Shown: positions 9,001 through 17,523 of the stretch, one piece after another
How the letters are laid out: the number at the start of each line of letters is the position of its first letter
Numbering within the stretch: the first letter of the stretch is position 1
From: Gracilaria caudata
Lineage: Eukaryota > Rhodophyta > Florideophyceae > Gracilariales > Gracilariaceae
Assembly (NCBI GenBank): GCA_030374735.1
Contig: JASCIV010000128.1
Coordinates: 1 to 42,344 of the forward strand
DNA length: 42,344 bases
Direction of reading: 5' to 3'
The notes under the pieces: generated by a model
Told to the model about the DNA's origin: nothing
Database searches by the model: none
The model's input: the letters and a program-made list of their open reading frames with translations, nothing else
Position numbers and translations under genes: made by a program

Positions 9001-12000
9001 ATGCCTTTCATTGCAATTCTCATGTCTAGGACAGATTTCGAGAAACGGATCAACGATTCAAGTTCCGTGGCCGAGTCGACACAAATCAGCGCTTGGGTTT
9101 TGGCGTGGCGGTGGGGATATTGTTTGTAAAGGTTTTGCTCGACGTATTCGAGAGGAAAGATCGGTAGCCACGATTGAATTGCTAATGCAGATTCTCTCTA
9201 GCGGACAACGAGCGGCGGCGAGATCTTTAATGGGGCCTTTCAGAGGAGATGAGTCTTCCGCGCGAAAATCGCGTAGAAGGCGTTCTGTTCGTTTCAATGT
9301 TCCCAAGAACAACGCGAATGGTTCATCAAATCCGACGAAAGTCTCTCATGAAAAAGATAACGTCGGTTCTTCACCCGAAAGAAAAGAAGACCAGGATGCC
9401 AAACACAAACAAGAAGTTGAACAGTTTGAGATTTTCCGCGCCGTTATCGAGTGCCTTTCAAAGTGTCAAGAAGAATTTGTTTCTTCAATGAGAGAGAACA
9501 GGCTTCCAGATATTGAAGAAGAGCGGCATCCAGCATTGGTTCTTGGTCACGTCTCAATGTGCATGGCTGCATGTGTGCGCTTTCTGCGAGTCGGGAGAGA
9601 ATCGCACTATAGCACATGGTTTCAGAATTGTTGGGACCAGCTTGGAGTCTGGAAAGTGCTGTCTAACATGTTGAGGTGCAGCGGGTCTCGCTCCAAACCT
9701 GCAGAAGGATTGGATTTGGCAGAAGCCGTATCAGTTCCATACAATATTCTGGACAACACAGAAATCCAGAAAGTCCATGATAAGCTTCAGTCCAACCCAT
9801 CTGAGATTGACAATGTCTTACGTGAGCTTCGTATGTCTGTCGATGTAGCATCAATTTGGAAGTCTATTGCTTCAGACGTGTTACTTCTCTTCTGCGGCGA
9901 CATCACGGAAAAGTCAACGACGCAATTCAATGCCAAGAACGAAATTCTCAACAACGACAAAGGGAAAGGTATTCGAGAATCTTTGTCGTTGTTCTCCGCC
10001 GTGTTTACGGAGCGTTGGATGCATGTGCTTTTGGATGTCGATGGGTCCTTCACAAGTCGACCATTCAAAGAGCTCCAGAGTGTACCAACACACGTAGCTC
10101 AGGAAGGTTCACCAAAGAAGCGGAGAACTAAAAACTGTTCAGCGTCAGACGAAACGGAGATTCATAGTATACTTCGAGACTTCTCCAGGCTGGTTGGTCT
10201 CAGTAATAGCACTGTTCACGGCTCACATTTGCTTAATCAGTGCAGGCGAACTGGAGATACTAGGATGCGATATGGAGCTGAATATGCGTTTGATGTTCAC
10301 AGGGTTCGGCGTTTCTTGCATATCTTTGATGTACCGCAACACTCTGCTTTTGAGTTACTGATTAGAATTATCCGATTGAATATCGTTCTGACGAGGAGGG
10401 ATGTTCAAGTAGAAGTGACATCGTCCTTTTGCGCAACGTCGGTCGCCGCTCTGCAAGCCGACTCTTCATCTGGTGGTCAACCTCAAGGAAACTCAGGTCA
10501 GCTGACATACACCAGTCCTCAGTTTAGCGGAAAGCTTTGTCGATTTCTTTCTCGGTCCTTGGTATGCTTGTCGCCTCGCCCAACAACTTCTTCTCACACC
10601 TTAACAATCGCATTAGACTTTTCTAAGCTTATGATGTCACTCTCTGCACGATTGACGAAAGATGAGCTGACGGTGCCAGTATTGACGAAGATCACGTTTT
10701 CAAGCCCTCCAGGTGACAGATCTCGAGAATGTGGGTTGTCTCCGGTTGCCCAGATCTGCACTTTTGTATCGATGATGCTTCAAAGTTTGAAAGGGGAAAG
10801 AGATAAGGGTTATGAGTCAAAAATTGATGTGATCAGGTGGCTCCTTTTGAGTGCCTGTAGACTGCTCAAGGGTAACGCTTTCAGTGAGGCAGAGGACAAC
10901 AGAGTGCTGTACTCCACAGCTTTGCTTGCCTTGGAAAATGCTAGAGGTAACGCAAAAGTCAACACTGCGGCTGCAGTTGCTTTGTCATCGGTCATAGAGG
11001 ATGGTGAGAAGAGGGATTCTGAAGCGACTTCAAACTTCTTCGACGAAGAGGCTATCTCCCTGATTTTTTCGTCCATATCTGCGTTAGAACAATCCTCTCA
11101 TAGGGGTGATCGAGATGCCTATTGCGAGGCCACAGCAAACTTGTTGCTGATCGTTGCCCGAGTTCAGTTCTTGTCTCGAACGTCTTTCAGTTTGAATACC
11201 AATTCTTTTGCACTACGACAGTTATGTCGCGGAAGCATTCAGGCATTCCTGCCTTCTGGTTCGGGTGTAATTCTCACTTACGACGCATTGGGAGAGTCCC
11301 GCGATGCAACGCATCAAGTGTGGTGCGCATCTCTCCATCTCGCAAGCATAGTTATTCCAACCGAAGAGGAGGTTGAAGCCCACATGTTGGACAAGGAGAT
11401 CTTGTCGAAGGACGTCTTAGAGTTTTGCTCAACACACGTTTGGAGAATAACGCAGGACTCGCTAGACTTGCATGGAGATTGGCCACGGGAGGATACTGTT
11501 CGCACAAGAACTCCTGGAGCCATCGGATTCGGGTCTCATGGGTCAGCAAGACATCTGACCATCGCAAGAATTGAAGAGGCAGAGCTGGCAGCGATGACAC
11601 TGATGAAGGTCTCAAGTTTTGCTGTTGAGCTCAAAGATAAGCTTCCGGACTTGGCTCACGAAGTGCTGAGAGCTCTCTCCCATTTTGTGAGCCGTGTGAT
11701 TCGACTTCTTCGCGCTGAACCTGTTGAACGATGGGTGCGCCCTGTGACCAAGCGGGAGAAAGATCGCAGCCATCTTCTTCGTGTGGACAAGGATTACGTG
11801 CCAAACAGAACAGAAGTCCTCTACCGGAGTTCGAGCACGCCATCTAGTCCTCTACCGAGTTATGGGGGTAAGCTAACTCCTCCGAGAAGATCTCCATCTC
11901 AGGCCGTGAGGGAGGCTCTCGGGGGATTCCGTGTTGGTCAGAGTCTGTACCCACCTTCGCCAGTTGCAACAACCCCTCGCCGTTCTTTATCTCCTGACCC

Positions 12001-12499
12001 TGAGGTGAAGTTATCATCCCCCCAGTCAAGATGGGACATAAACGACCTTGGACTGATAACAAGAGGTGACTTGTCATTCGGTGAAGAAGCATCACATTCT
12101 CTGCTGAGAGCGTTATCGTCTGCCATGTGCGCGTTAAGAAAGTTCTCGGGAGCGTTGGATACTATGTTTTTCCGCGCAAACATGTCATCGCATGAGGATC
12201 TACCTGGAATTGGTGTGCTAATGAGCGTTCTTAGCTATGCGTGCAATGAGCTTCGGTCGAGAGCAGAAGGGAAACGACGAGAACATTTAATTAGTCTGGT
12301 GGAGAATGGAATGAATCTTCTAATCACTCACACTCTTGGGTATGAAGAACAAGGAGAGCTGTCGCAAGGGGTGAAAGACGAATTACGAAGCCGAACAAGC
12401 ACGCTGCTATCAAGAGTGTCGCGTGTTAAGCCACCGCTTCCTCAAGGTACGCTTGTTCAGAACCCGCTGGTCAAGGGTTTCTTGTACAGTCTACGATAG
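6038..12499 (+). CDS. NUP188: Nup188-like inner-ring scaffold nucleoporin
   Basis: The product is a 2153-aa alpha-helical protein encoded by one uninterrupted exon. N-terminal similarity to Nup188 can be followed by eye. It includes a leucine-rich segment around residues 85-165 matching the region after 'SLLxxYL', a Trp-rich 'LLCLSWSSR' helix near 325, and a 'GIFPLSYLPLIKLLSVLV' block near 470. An SH3-like 'PRGSVGVG' loop followed by a Trp-Leu strand lies near 570-590, as in the Nup188 SH3-like insert. Nup188 binds Nup93 and shapes the inner ring and the permeability of the nuclear pore. The length exceeds the ~1650-1750 aa of fungal and animal homologues; part of the excess is disordered. 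There is a basic Arg/Lys/Ser region near residues 1070-1130 and a Ser/Thr-Pro-rich region near 1930-2010. Nup205/192 is the alternative, but the SH3-like loop and size favour Nup188. Confidence 0.75.
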   Translation: MRRDHAASLSLTSLCARLRSARLSRSELKSILEEHKDDLLRAVSIQKIEKKADLNYVRYRKDVPDSVDFPRPTDAELDFIPSIEKELSLSQYDAALLLRDYLADAEVDEVSDILRFQTDFSTVVPLQALEQFWKKQKRAAFSSLTTILILSQKEEGHLCCEEFSDFVLTNKEFIQSMILGSVIAVLEAQKKESASTVSTIGVVEHWWVMESLFAFSVVVGLDIQSKVKILSKFAELVQARKNPLTHSQEVPSLSNAIIDGVEGTVLFAASLNWSNDLSSITYPEDPNEDAMAEGEEHYASLTKKAQADVEVLNMHYESLHVAPFAENALLCLSWSSRVQFLSTYGKKKSSSAAQMGPNGVTHMEYSLSANVFRILQDISGRHLDISESLEVYLFRCYWDDMAAFLTMFPPSNFTSSQVMEIVQLSSAVLTRSGESTCADIACTLWQGMEFGSDFKGINVLLNLASGIFPLSYLPLIKLLSVLVNDKKSAAHATFYLENCLETVTEVSDGYREALVVIDEEPEHIWQSLAEQRGHEINRIASTFAMVQPAEGDIVFVQCSADIPEDRYRSVLPRGSVGVGSMAHSVVTWLCPFNGFDAVLYIIDMLRRILVEDDISLSSDEAVVEELVSSGLISMTLIDRLCGKASSMLHGHITQDLRLTSLIAKIFGELADPSERVLNSWLSKERHEMLLTASASCLASIAIGSRDCAVIALEHLESAQRGMPLRTAMATLGEGAFPALAAISRVTDAWSATGSPSERIMDVLRTASQSPTQRALWEFLERFRASQKKIHDFLASTALPLWLTTPRYESTLRQPAELHWLLPACSLQFFSCSPELLLRESTVCAVFGEVVTSCCKLKILEEADTFLFPALCAGLTACVEALQLRNATLQAKRGKDSNSDVSSDVNTPTLLERVLLSPEVIYAMSMIASGNVGILSSAEFYKRWERSQFKHLFNTIDRDRLLSLTGVTETVDDQYVSGWPSWIADMSARCLSLQFSCLGQISRNGSTIQVPWPSRHKSALGFWRGGGDIVCKGFARRIREERSVATIELLMQILSSGQRAAARSLMGPFRGDESSARKSRRRRSVRFNVPKNNANGSSNPTKVSHEKDNVGSSPERKEDQDAKHKQEVEQFEIFRAVIECLSKCQEEFVSSMRENRLPDIEEERHPALVLGHVSMCMAACVRFLRVGRESHYSTWFQNCWDQLGVWKVLSNMLRCSGSRSKPAEGLDLAEAVSVPYNILDNTEIQKVHDKLQSNPSEIDNVLRELRMSVDVASIWKSIASDVLLLFCGDITEKSTTQFNAKNEILNNDKGKGIRESLSLFSAVFTERWMHVLLDVDGSFTSRPFKELQSVPTHVAQEGSPKKRRTKNCSASDETEIHSILRDFSRLVGLSNSTVHGSHLLNQCRRTGDTRMRYGAEYAFDVHRVRRFLHIFDVPQHSAFELLIRIIRLNIVLTRRDVQVEVTSSFCATSVAALQADSSSGGQPQGNSGQLTYTSPQFSGKLCRFLSRSLVCLSPRPTTSSHTLTIALDFSKLMMSLSARLTKDELTVPVLTKITFSSPPGDRSRECGLSPVAQICTFVSMMLQSLKGERDKGYESKIDVIRWLLLSACRLLKGNAFSEAEDNRVLYSTALLALENARGNAKVNTAAAVALSSVIEDGEKRDSEATSNFFDEEAISLIFSSISALEQSSHRGDRDAYCEATANLLLIVARVQFLSRTSFSLNTNSFALRQLCRGSIQAFLPSGSGVILTYDALGESRDATHQVWCASLHLASIVIPTEEEVEAHMLDKEILSKDVLEFCSTHVWRITQDSLDLHGDWPREDTVRTRTPGAIGFGSHGSARHLTIARIEEAELAAMTLMKVSSFAVELKDKLPDLAHEVLRALSHFVSRVIRLLRAEPVERWVRPVTKREKDRSHLLRVDKDYVPNRTEVLYRSSSTPSSPLPSYGGKLTPPRRSPSQAVREALGGFRVGQSLYPPSPVATTPRRSLSPDPEVKLSSPQSRWDINDLGLITRGDLSFGEEASHSLLRALSSAMCALRKFSGALDTMFFRANMSSHEDLPGIGVLMSVLSYACNELRSRAEGKRREHLISLVENGMNLLITHTLGYEEQGELSQGVKDELRSRTSTLLSRVSRVKPPLPQGTLVQNPLVKGFLYSLR

Positions 12500-12625
12500 A
12501 GTTTGGGAGGGATTAATTGATTGTTTCCGCTTCCCCCCCTACAAGCCTGATAAAGTCAGAAGAGCTTATTCATCCTTCCTCGGAAATGTTTGTACAGAGT
12601 CCTTCCAAATCGTTTAGCACCGTCG

Positions 12626-14518
12626 TCATTCGTGTTCATAGTCAGCTCCGCTGCCGTACTTCACTCCTTCTACGGCGCGATCAAGCCAGAACTGTTGCTT
12701 GACGTTGAGAATGTTTGCTTTCTTGGATGCACGTTGGAACAGCTTCAAGACGGGGAACACAGCTGCGTAGCCAAGAAGCGCAAAGAAGTGACGACTCCAT
12801 CCCACCAACTCTTTCAAACCGAGAAAGAACACGACACTGAAGGCTAGATCTGGTCTTTTCACACTCATTACCATGATAGTGTTCAATAAACCTTGCGCCA
12901 TGACGACATCGCGCAGGAATGGAAGTTGAACTTTTTCACCTAGAGATGCCATTGCTTGCATGTTTGACCACAACACTTCATTTATGCCATATTCGTCGAG
13001 TAGAGGTCCAGCTGTTTTCTGTCCCGGCTGTACAGACATGGCACGATTGAACAATCCGGTCACTGACAAAGACGGAGAGTACCACAAGACGTTTTGTAGA
13101 TAGTTACGTGTAAGCAGAGAATCATCTCTGAGTTGAAGGGCGTCATCAAGAGCATTTGTGATTCTTGTCAGATGTCTCAGGCAGCATCCAAAGCCACCAA
13201 AGCTAATAGGAGATTGCAGACCAGCAGCATCACCCACAGGGATAATGCGGTTCCACTTCACTTTCGCAGGACTACTCTTATAGAAGGATGGGAAAGCGCC
13301 AAATAAAACTCTTTTCACCTTCATGTCATTCACGTCAATTCCCTGATACTTCGGAAGCTCCTGTATATAATCCTCAAGAGCCTCGGTAAGACTATGGCGT
13401 CGTTCATCGCAAGGACCGTAAGCAAACATATAAGTCGTGCGAGTATCGGCTTCTCGTTGCACGGGGAAAGCCTCCCAAAAGTACTGTGTGCTTCTGCGCT
13501 GATTGATAGGTTGAGAAGAATAAATCAAATCCAGAGACCCTTTTTCATCCCACGGTCCACTCATACAACTTCCAACCACTACACAAACGCCGTCTGGTTT
13601 CTTCCCATTCCTCGCTTGTTGAGCTATGGGAGAAAACGAACCCATCGCATCAATGAGCAGTCTCGAAGTCAAGGTGATGCTCTCATCGGTATCAACCCCA
13701 GGCAGACCTGTTCCGCCGGCTCCTAGTGCGCCTTTCACTCCTTGCGAAAGTTGTTTGCGAACAGTAATCACCGTAGCATCTTCGCCAACGACAACGTTCT
13801 TTAGACTTGCGAATTCGTAAATCACACCACCAAGTGTCTCAAAAGTGTCTCTTGCAAGCTGAATGAGCACATCAGGAGCCACTCCCACGTTGAGCACATT
13901 TGAAACACGAAGCGGTTCGTCACCTTTTGAGCGAGTTGCAAGCTGGATGCGACCAGGGTGTTCAACTTCAGTGACAATGACTCGCTCCAACTGTTCCTCG
14001 CTCAAAACACCTTCCCTCAGCAACGCGTTCATCTCCGAGCGCGACGTGTTCCACTCCTGCGCGCGCCCTACGAGCGGACCACGTTCGATCACCGCCACTC
14101 GCCACCCCCGCCTGGCGAGCGCCACGGCATGAAGAATCCCCAGCGTGCCGCCCGCCACGATAACATCGTACATTACCTCCTGTTCAGGCGCAAGCACGCG
14201 TCTGTGGCGTGTCTGCACGACTTGCGGAGGTGAGCTTGCTGACGAATTGCTCTTCATTCGCTCGTAAAGACTGTCTGCGCGTTGCAATGATTGAAGAGGG
14301 TTTCCCTCCGAGGCGCTCTGCAGAAACTCATGGAGACGTCGTGAAGGCGTGGGAACAGTCATGAGAATGTGTCCGGACGAGTTGGCACACAGACGTGGCA
14401 GAGGCGGCGGTGGCCTCGCCAGCGGCACAGACTGCGAAAAGCAAGGCATGGAAGTTCGAGAAGCGCGACGGCGATCCATCTCGAACGACAAGCGACGCGT
14501 TCCGCTCTTCACACCCAT
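12626..14518 (-). CDS. CRUP: CruP-like FAD-dependent lycopene cyclase paralogue, plastid
   Basis: The 630-aa product has an N-terminal extension of ~115 residues rich in Arg, Ser and Pro, consistent with a plastid transit peptide. An FAD-binding Rossmann motif follows: Gly-Gly-Thr-Leu-Gly-Ile at ~123-128 and the acidic strand end 'VIER' at ~143-146. Next comes Gly-Arg-Ala-Gln-Glu-Trp-Asn (151-157), characteristic of the CruA/CruP branch. A second FAD-contact block 'GDAAGLQSPISFGGFG' lies near residue 440, and hydrophobic segments near the C-terminus suggest membrane association. CruP is a conserved cyanobacterial and plastid relative of lycopene cyclases, reported to limit singlet-oxygen damage rather than act as the main cyclase. 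The start at 14518 is the first ATG; internal Met14 and Met24 are alternatives. It converges on NUP188 with a gap of 126 bp. Confidence 0.75.
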   Translation of the reverse strand: MGVKSGTRRLSFEMDRRRASRTSMPCFSQSVPLARPPPPLPRLCANSSGHILMTVPTPSRRLHEFLQSASEGNPLQSLQRADSLYERMKSNSSASSPPQVVQTRHRRVLAPEQEVMYDVIVAGGTLGILHAVALARRGWRVAVIERGPLVGRAQEWNTSRSEMNALLREGVLSEEQLERVIVTEVEHPGRIQLATRSKGDEPLRVSNVLNVGVAPDVLIQLARDTFETLGGVIYEFASLKNVVVGEDATVITVRKQLSQGVKGALGAGGTGLPGVDTDESITLTSRLLIDAMGSFSPIAQQARNGKKPDGVCVVVGSCMSGPWDEKGSLDLIYSSQPINQRRSTQYFWEAFPVQREADTRTTYMFAYGPCDERRHSLTEALEDYIQELPKYQGIDVNDMKVKRVLFGAFPSFYKSSPAKVKWNRIIPVGDAAGLQSPISFGGFGCCLRHLTRITNALDDALQLRDDSLLTRNYLQNVLWYSPSLSVTGLFNRAMSVQPGQKTAGPLLDEYGINEVLWSNMQAMASLGEKVQLPFLRDVVMAQGLLNTIMVMSVKRPDLAFSVVFFLGLKELVGWSRHFFALLGYAAVFPVLKLFQRASKKANILNVKQQFWLDRAVEGVKYGSGADYEHE

Positions 14519-15107
14519 TCAGTCAGCAGTATCAGCAGCACTCAACGCGGGTTTAGTACGGCGTGAAGCAATGGCTCGGCAGTAAGAGAATGGGCGAGAA
14601 GCAAACGCGGTGCACATATTAAGCAGTCCAATGGATAGCACAGCGGCGACGCCTTCGCATGCACTCCGCACCGACTTCCTCCCGCCGACAAAGGGCGCAA
14701 TTTGCGGCACAGAACGAGCCGCGCTCGCTGTACACATGAAATGCACGGACTTGTGAGATCACGCCACGAGCGGCAAAAGGCGCACGCGCCGTTGCCAAGA
14801 AAAAACTGGCTGTCGCCTAAAGCCGCGCACAAAAATCGTGGCATTCGGCTGTTTAAATGCGCTTTTGCAACTGCCAATAGATGCGCTTGAGCCGGCCGTT
14901 ATTGGCGGCTGCAAATCTAATGCATAAAGCTCGCGCCAATCAACCGCGCCGTCCACGCCGTCGGACGAGCCACAACCCTAACAATTGCCCGACCGAAGCT
15001 GCCCACCGCCGGCGCAAATTCACCCACGCTCGTTCAGGTTCGTCGCCTTGGGCGATACGCAGCAACGAACAGGAACGACCGCCACGAAAACGTCCTATAT
15101 ACTTCTA
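14519..15107. promoter_or_regulatory. CruP upstream region
   Basis: GC-rich spacer between PRPP synthetase and CruP. It contains a CCAAT-box (CCAATGG) at 14628-14634, 110 bp upstream of the CruP ATG, and a TTTAAATG motif near 14852. A TATATA sequence near 15098 sits just past the PRPP synthetase stop. No coding sequence is supported. Confidence 0.35.
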
Positions 15108-16220
15108 CTACCCGTGAGACATCGTTCCGAATAGAGTAGAAACCGATTCCTCGCGATGCACGCGGCTAATCGTCTCCGCCATTAGCGTGCCGATCGACAA
15201 TCGCGTGATGCACGGCAATGCCTCCATCTTGTCCTTGCTGAGCGCAATCGAATTTGTGATCACCAGCTCCTCGATGCACGACTTCTGAATGCGTTCCACA
15301 GCGGGGCCCGAAAGTACCGCATGAATGCAGCAAGCACGGACACTTTTAGCGCCTTTCTCCTTGAGAGCGTCCGCCGCCTTGGTCAGAGTGCCGGCTGTAT
15401 CCACCATATCATCTACAATGATACAATGCCGATTCTCCACCTCTCCAATGACGTGCACCACGTGAGCCACATTCGGTGCAGAACGTCGCTTGTCAATTAT
15501 AGCCAGCGCGGTGTCCAGCCCTTTTGCTAGCAGTCGCGCACGTTCCATTCCGCCTGCATCCGGTGACACAACCACAATATCGCTCTTATCCTTACTGCTC
15601 TTAAACCACTCACAGTTCTTCAAGTAGTTCACAAACACCGGAACCGCAAACATATGATCCACTGGAATATTAAAGAAGCCCTGAATCTGTCCGGCATGTA
15701 GTTCGAACGCCAGTACACGGTGCGCACCAGCAGTCTGGAGCAAGTCCGCAACAAGTCGAGCCGTAATAGGCACTCGTGGAGCATGCTTTCGATCCTGTCG
15801 ACTATATCCGTAGTACGGCATAACCGCGGTGATTCGTTTTGCAGACGCTCGTTTCAACGTATCAATCAGCACCAACAACTCCATCAAATGGTCATTCACC
15901 GGCGGTGAAGTAGGTTGCACAATGAACACGTCCTTACCACGAACATTATCTTCAATCGCCACGCGCGTTTCGCCGTCCGAGAAGCGCGACACCACCGCCT
16001 GTGTCATGCAAACCTTCAGATGAGTTGCAATCTCCTTGGCCAGTTCCCTGTTTGCATTTCCCGACACGACGCGAATCTCATAGTTGAGAGCCTTGTCCAG
16101 CTCCATCAAATTGGTGGTACTCAACGAAGCACTGCCGTTAGCACTCCCGAAAAGATACGGCTGATCAGATTCGAGCGGAACCTGAGCGCCCTCTTCGCTC
16201 TTCTGCACCTTGACCGTCAT
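15108..16220 (-). CDS. PRS: ribose-phosphate pyrophosphokinase (PRPP synthetase)
   Basis: The enzyme transfers pyrophosphate from ATP to ribose 5-phosphate, making PRPP for nucleotide, histidine and tryptophan synthesis. The 370-aa product has every class I landmark: Phe-Ser-Asp-Gly-Glu-Thr (80-85), Pro-Tyr-Tyr-Gly-Tyr-Ser-Arg-Gln-Asp-Arg-Lys (135-145), and the His-Ala-Gly-Gln-Ile-Gln-Gly-Phe-Phe ATP-site block (~175-183). Ser-Pro-Asp-Ala-Gly-Gly is at 219-224, and the PRPP loop Ile-Val-Asp-Asp-Met-Val-Asp-Thr-Ala-Gly-Thr ends at 278. An extension of ~45 residues precedes the catalytic core. It is acidic and Gln/Ser-rich, not like a plastid transit peptide, so a cytosolic enzyme is likely. 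Intronless; an ordinary single-gene unit. Confidence 0.93.
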   Translation of the reverse strand: MTVKVQKSEEGAQVPLESDQPYLFGSANGSASLSTTNLMELDKALNYEIRVVSGNANRELAKEIATHLKVCMTQAVVSRFSDGETRVAIEDNVRGKDVFIVQPTSPPVNDHLMELLVLIDTLKRASAKRITAVMPYYGYSRQDRKHAPRVPITARLVADLLQTAGAHRVLAFELHAGQIQGFFNIPVDHMFAVPVFVNYLKNCEWFKSSKDKSDIVVVSPDAGGMERARLLAKGLDTALAIIDKRRSAPNVAHVVHVIGEVENRHCIIVDDMVDTAGTLTKAADALKEKGAKSVRACCIHAVLSGPAVERIQKSCIEELVITNSIALSKDKMEALPCITRLSIGTLMAETISRVHREESVSTLFGTMSHG

Positions 16221-17523
16221 CTCTCAAACCAAAAAGCAGCAAAAAACGTTGCTGGGAGCGCCACACAAGCACAGCACAGCACGGAACGCAACCAAGCGGC
16301 CCGCCGAAGGCTTTCACCCCGCCAAAAAAGCCGCTTTCAAGGCAAGCACAGTCGAAAAACTGCTCAACACGCAGGGGCGCGACCAAGCAAAATATCATAC
16401 AGCACGCAGCACTACGAAAAGCCTCCCAGCGCAGAGTGCGCTCACACCGCGAACGAGCACAAACGCGCTTGCGCGCAGAAAAGCCTCCGCGAGATCGCCG
16501 TCGCCCCGGCGGCGCGTTCACCTACACACCAACACAGTCAGTGTGCAGTGTGTGGGTGCACACGCGTCTACGGTCCCCCCCGTACGTGCCACACACGCAC
16601 AGTGCACTGTGCCAAGCCACCCTGCGGTGACCGCGTCGAGCCGCTCAGAACGCGCCATAACGGCCGCGCCCGCTGCCGCAGCCGTCTTTCGTTGTGCTCT
16701 TCCGCGCAGCACGAGGCTGCGCTGTTCCACACAACGTTACCAGCCTCACACCTATCAGCCAGCTTACATGCGCTCAGTGCAACCGCCGCCCCACCGAGAG
16801 TTCGGGGTGATTGCTACCGCACACCATTCGCGCAGCTCCTTCGCGCTGTATGCGTTAACACAGCCCGGTTTTCGTTTACCACCGGCTCAAAAGTTCGAGC
16901 CTGTAACAGAACGTCGCGTCCCCAAGTTTCTTCAGCGCTCGCGAATGTCGCGACCTAAACAAAACCGACTGTCCGTTCATATGTGCTCCCATCCAGTCCG
17001 TACCCCCTCCGCCAACAACGCCGGCTATGTTCCGCCCATCCGCGCGTCTCGTTCTGAAGCCCATATGCCCTCTTCTCGCATGCAGCGCTCATGTTCATGC
17101 TCCTCACGATGCCACTTTGGCCCTTGCACCGCACCTCCGCAGAATCTCTCCACTCTCTCTTTTCCCAGCTAGCCACCACGTCCGTCGTCCTCTTGGCGCA
17201 CTGCCCCAATTCCTGCGAACCACTCGCACGCTGCGCTCCTGTAGCCAGACTGCAGATGGAGCTCCACTTTCAACGCTCAGACACGTCAACACACTCCGCA
17301 ACAAACCTCGCAGTAAAGCTTGATAGTTCGCTCTTCAGGTATCGACATGAGAAAACATATGCTTCAATTCTAAGAGCATACATTTCTGTATATCTCTAGT
17401 CCCCACATCGAAGAAGGGATCATTCACGTCTCTTACAGCAGATAGACACCGCTCGGCGGTGCTGCTTGCTCCGAAACTCGTAGCATATAGTTCAGGCATT
17501 CTTCACCACTTTCAAATTCTGCC
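16221..17523. other. 1.3-kb spacer between PRPP synthetase and UPF1
   Basis: The top strand is A/C-rich and G/T-poor over roughly 16.2-16.7 kb, so stop codons are scarce and long overlapping open frames run through it on the plus strand (for example 16210-17172). Their products are low-complexity Ser/Thr/Arg/Pro/His sequence without domains, and two frames are open at once, so I treat them as composition artefacts. The part next to 16220 should be the PRPP synthetase promoter and leader, and the part near 17523 the UPF1 3' end. A 98-codon frame at 17027-17323 begins with a presequence-like Arg/Leu/Ala stretch but is not supported otherwise. Confidence 0.4.

Noticed and set aside
16210..17172. 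Long plus-strand open frame (320 codons) upstream of PRPP synthetase
   Set aside because: Low-complexity product, no domain, and a second overlapping frame (15915-16958) is open over the same DNA. The A/C-rich top strand simply lacks stops.
17027..17323. 98-codon frame with a presequence-like start
   Set aside because: Arg/Leu/Pro/His-rich throughout, no mature domain and no neighbouring exon found; composition explains it.
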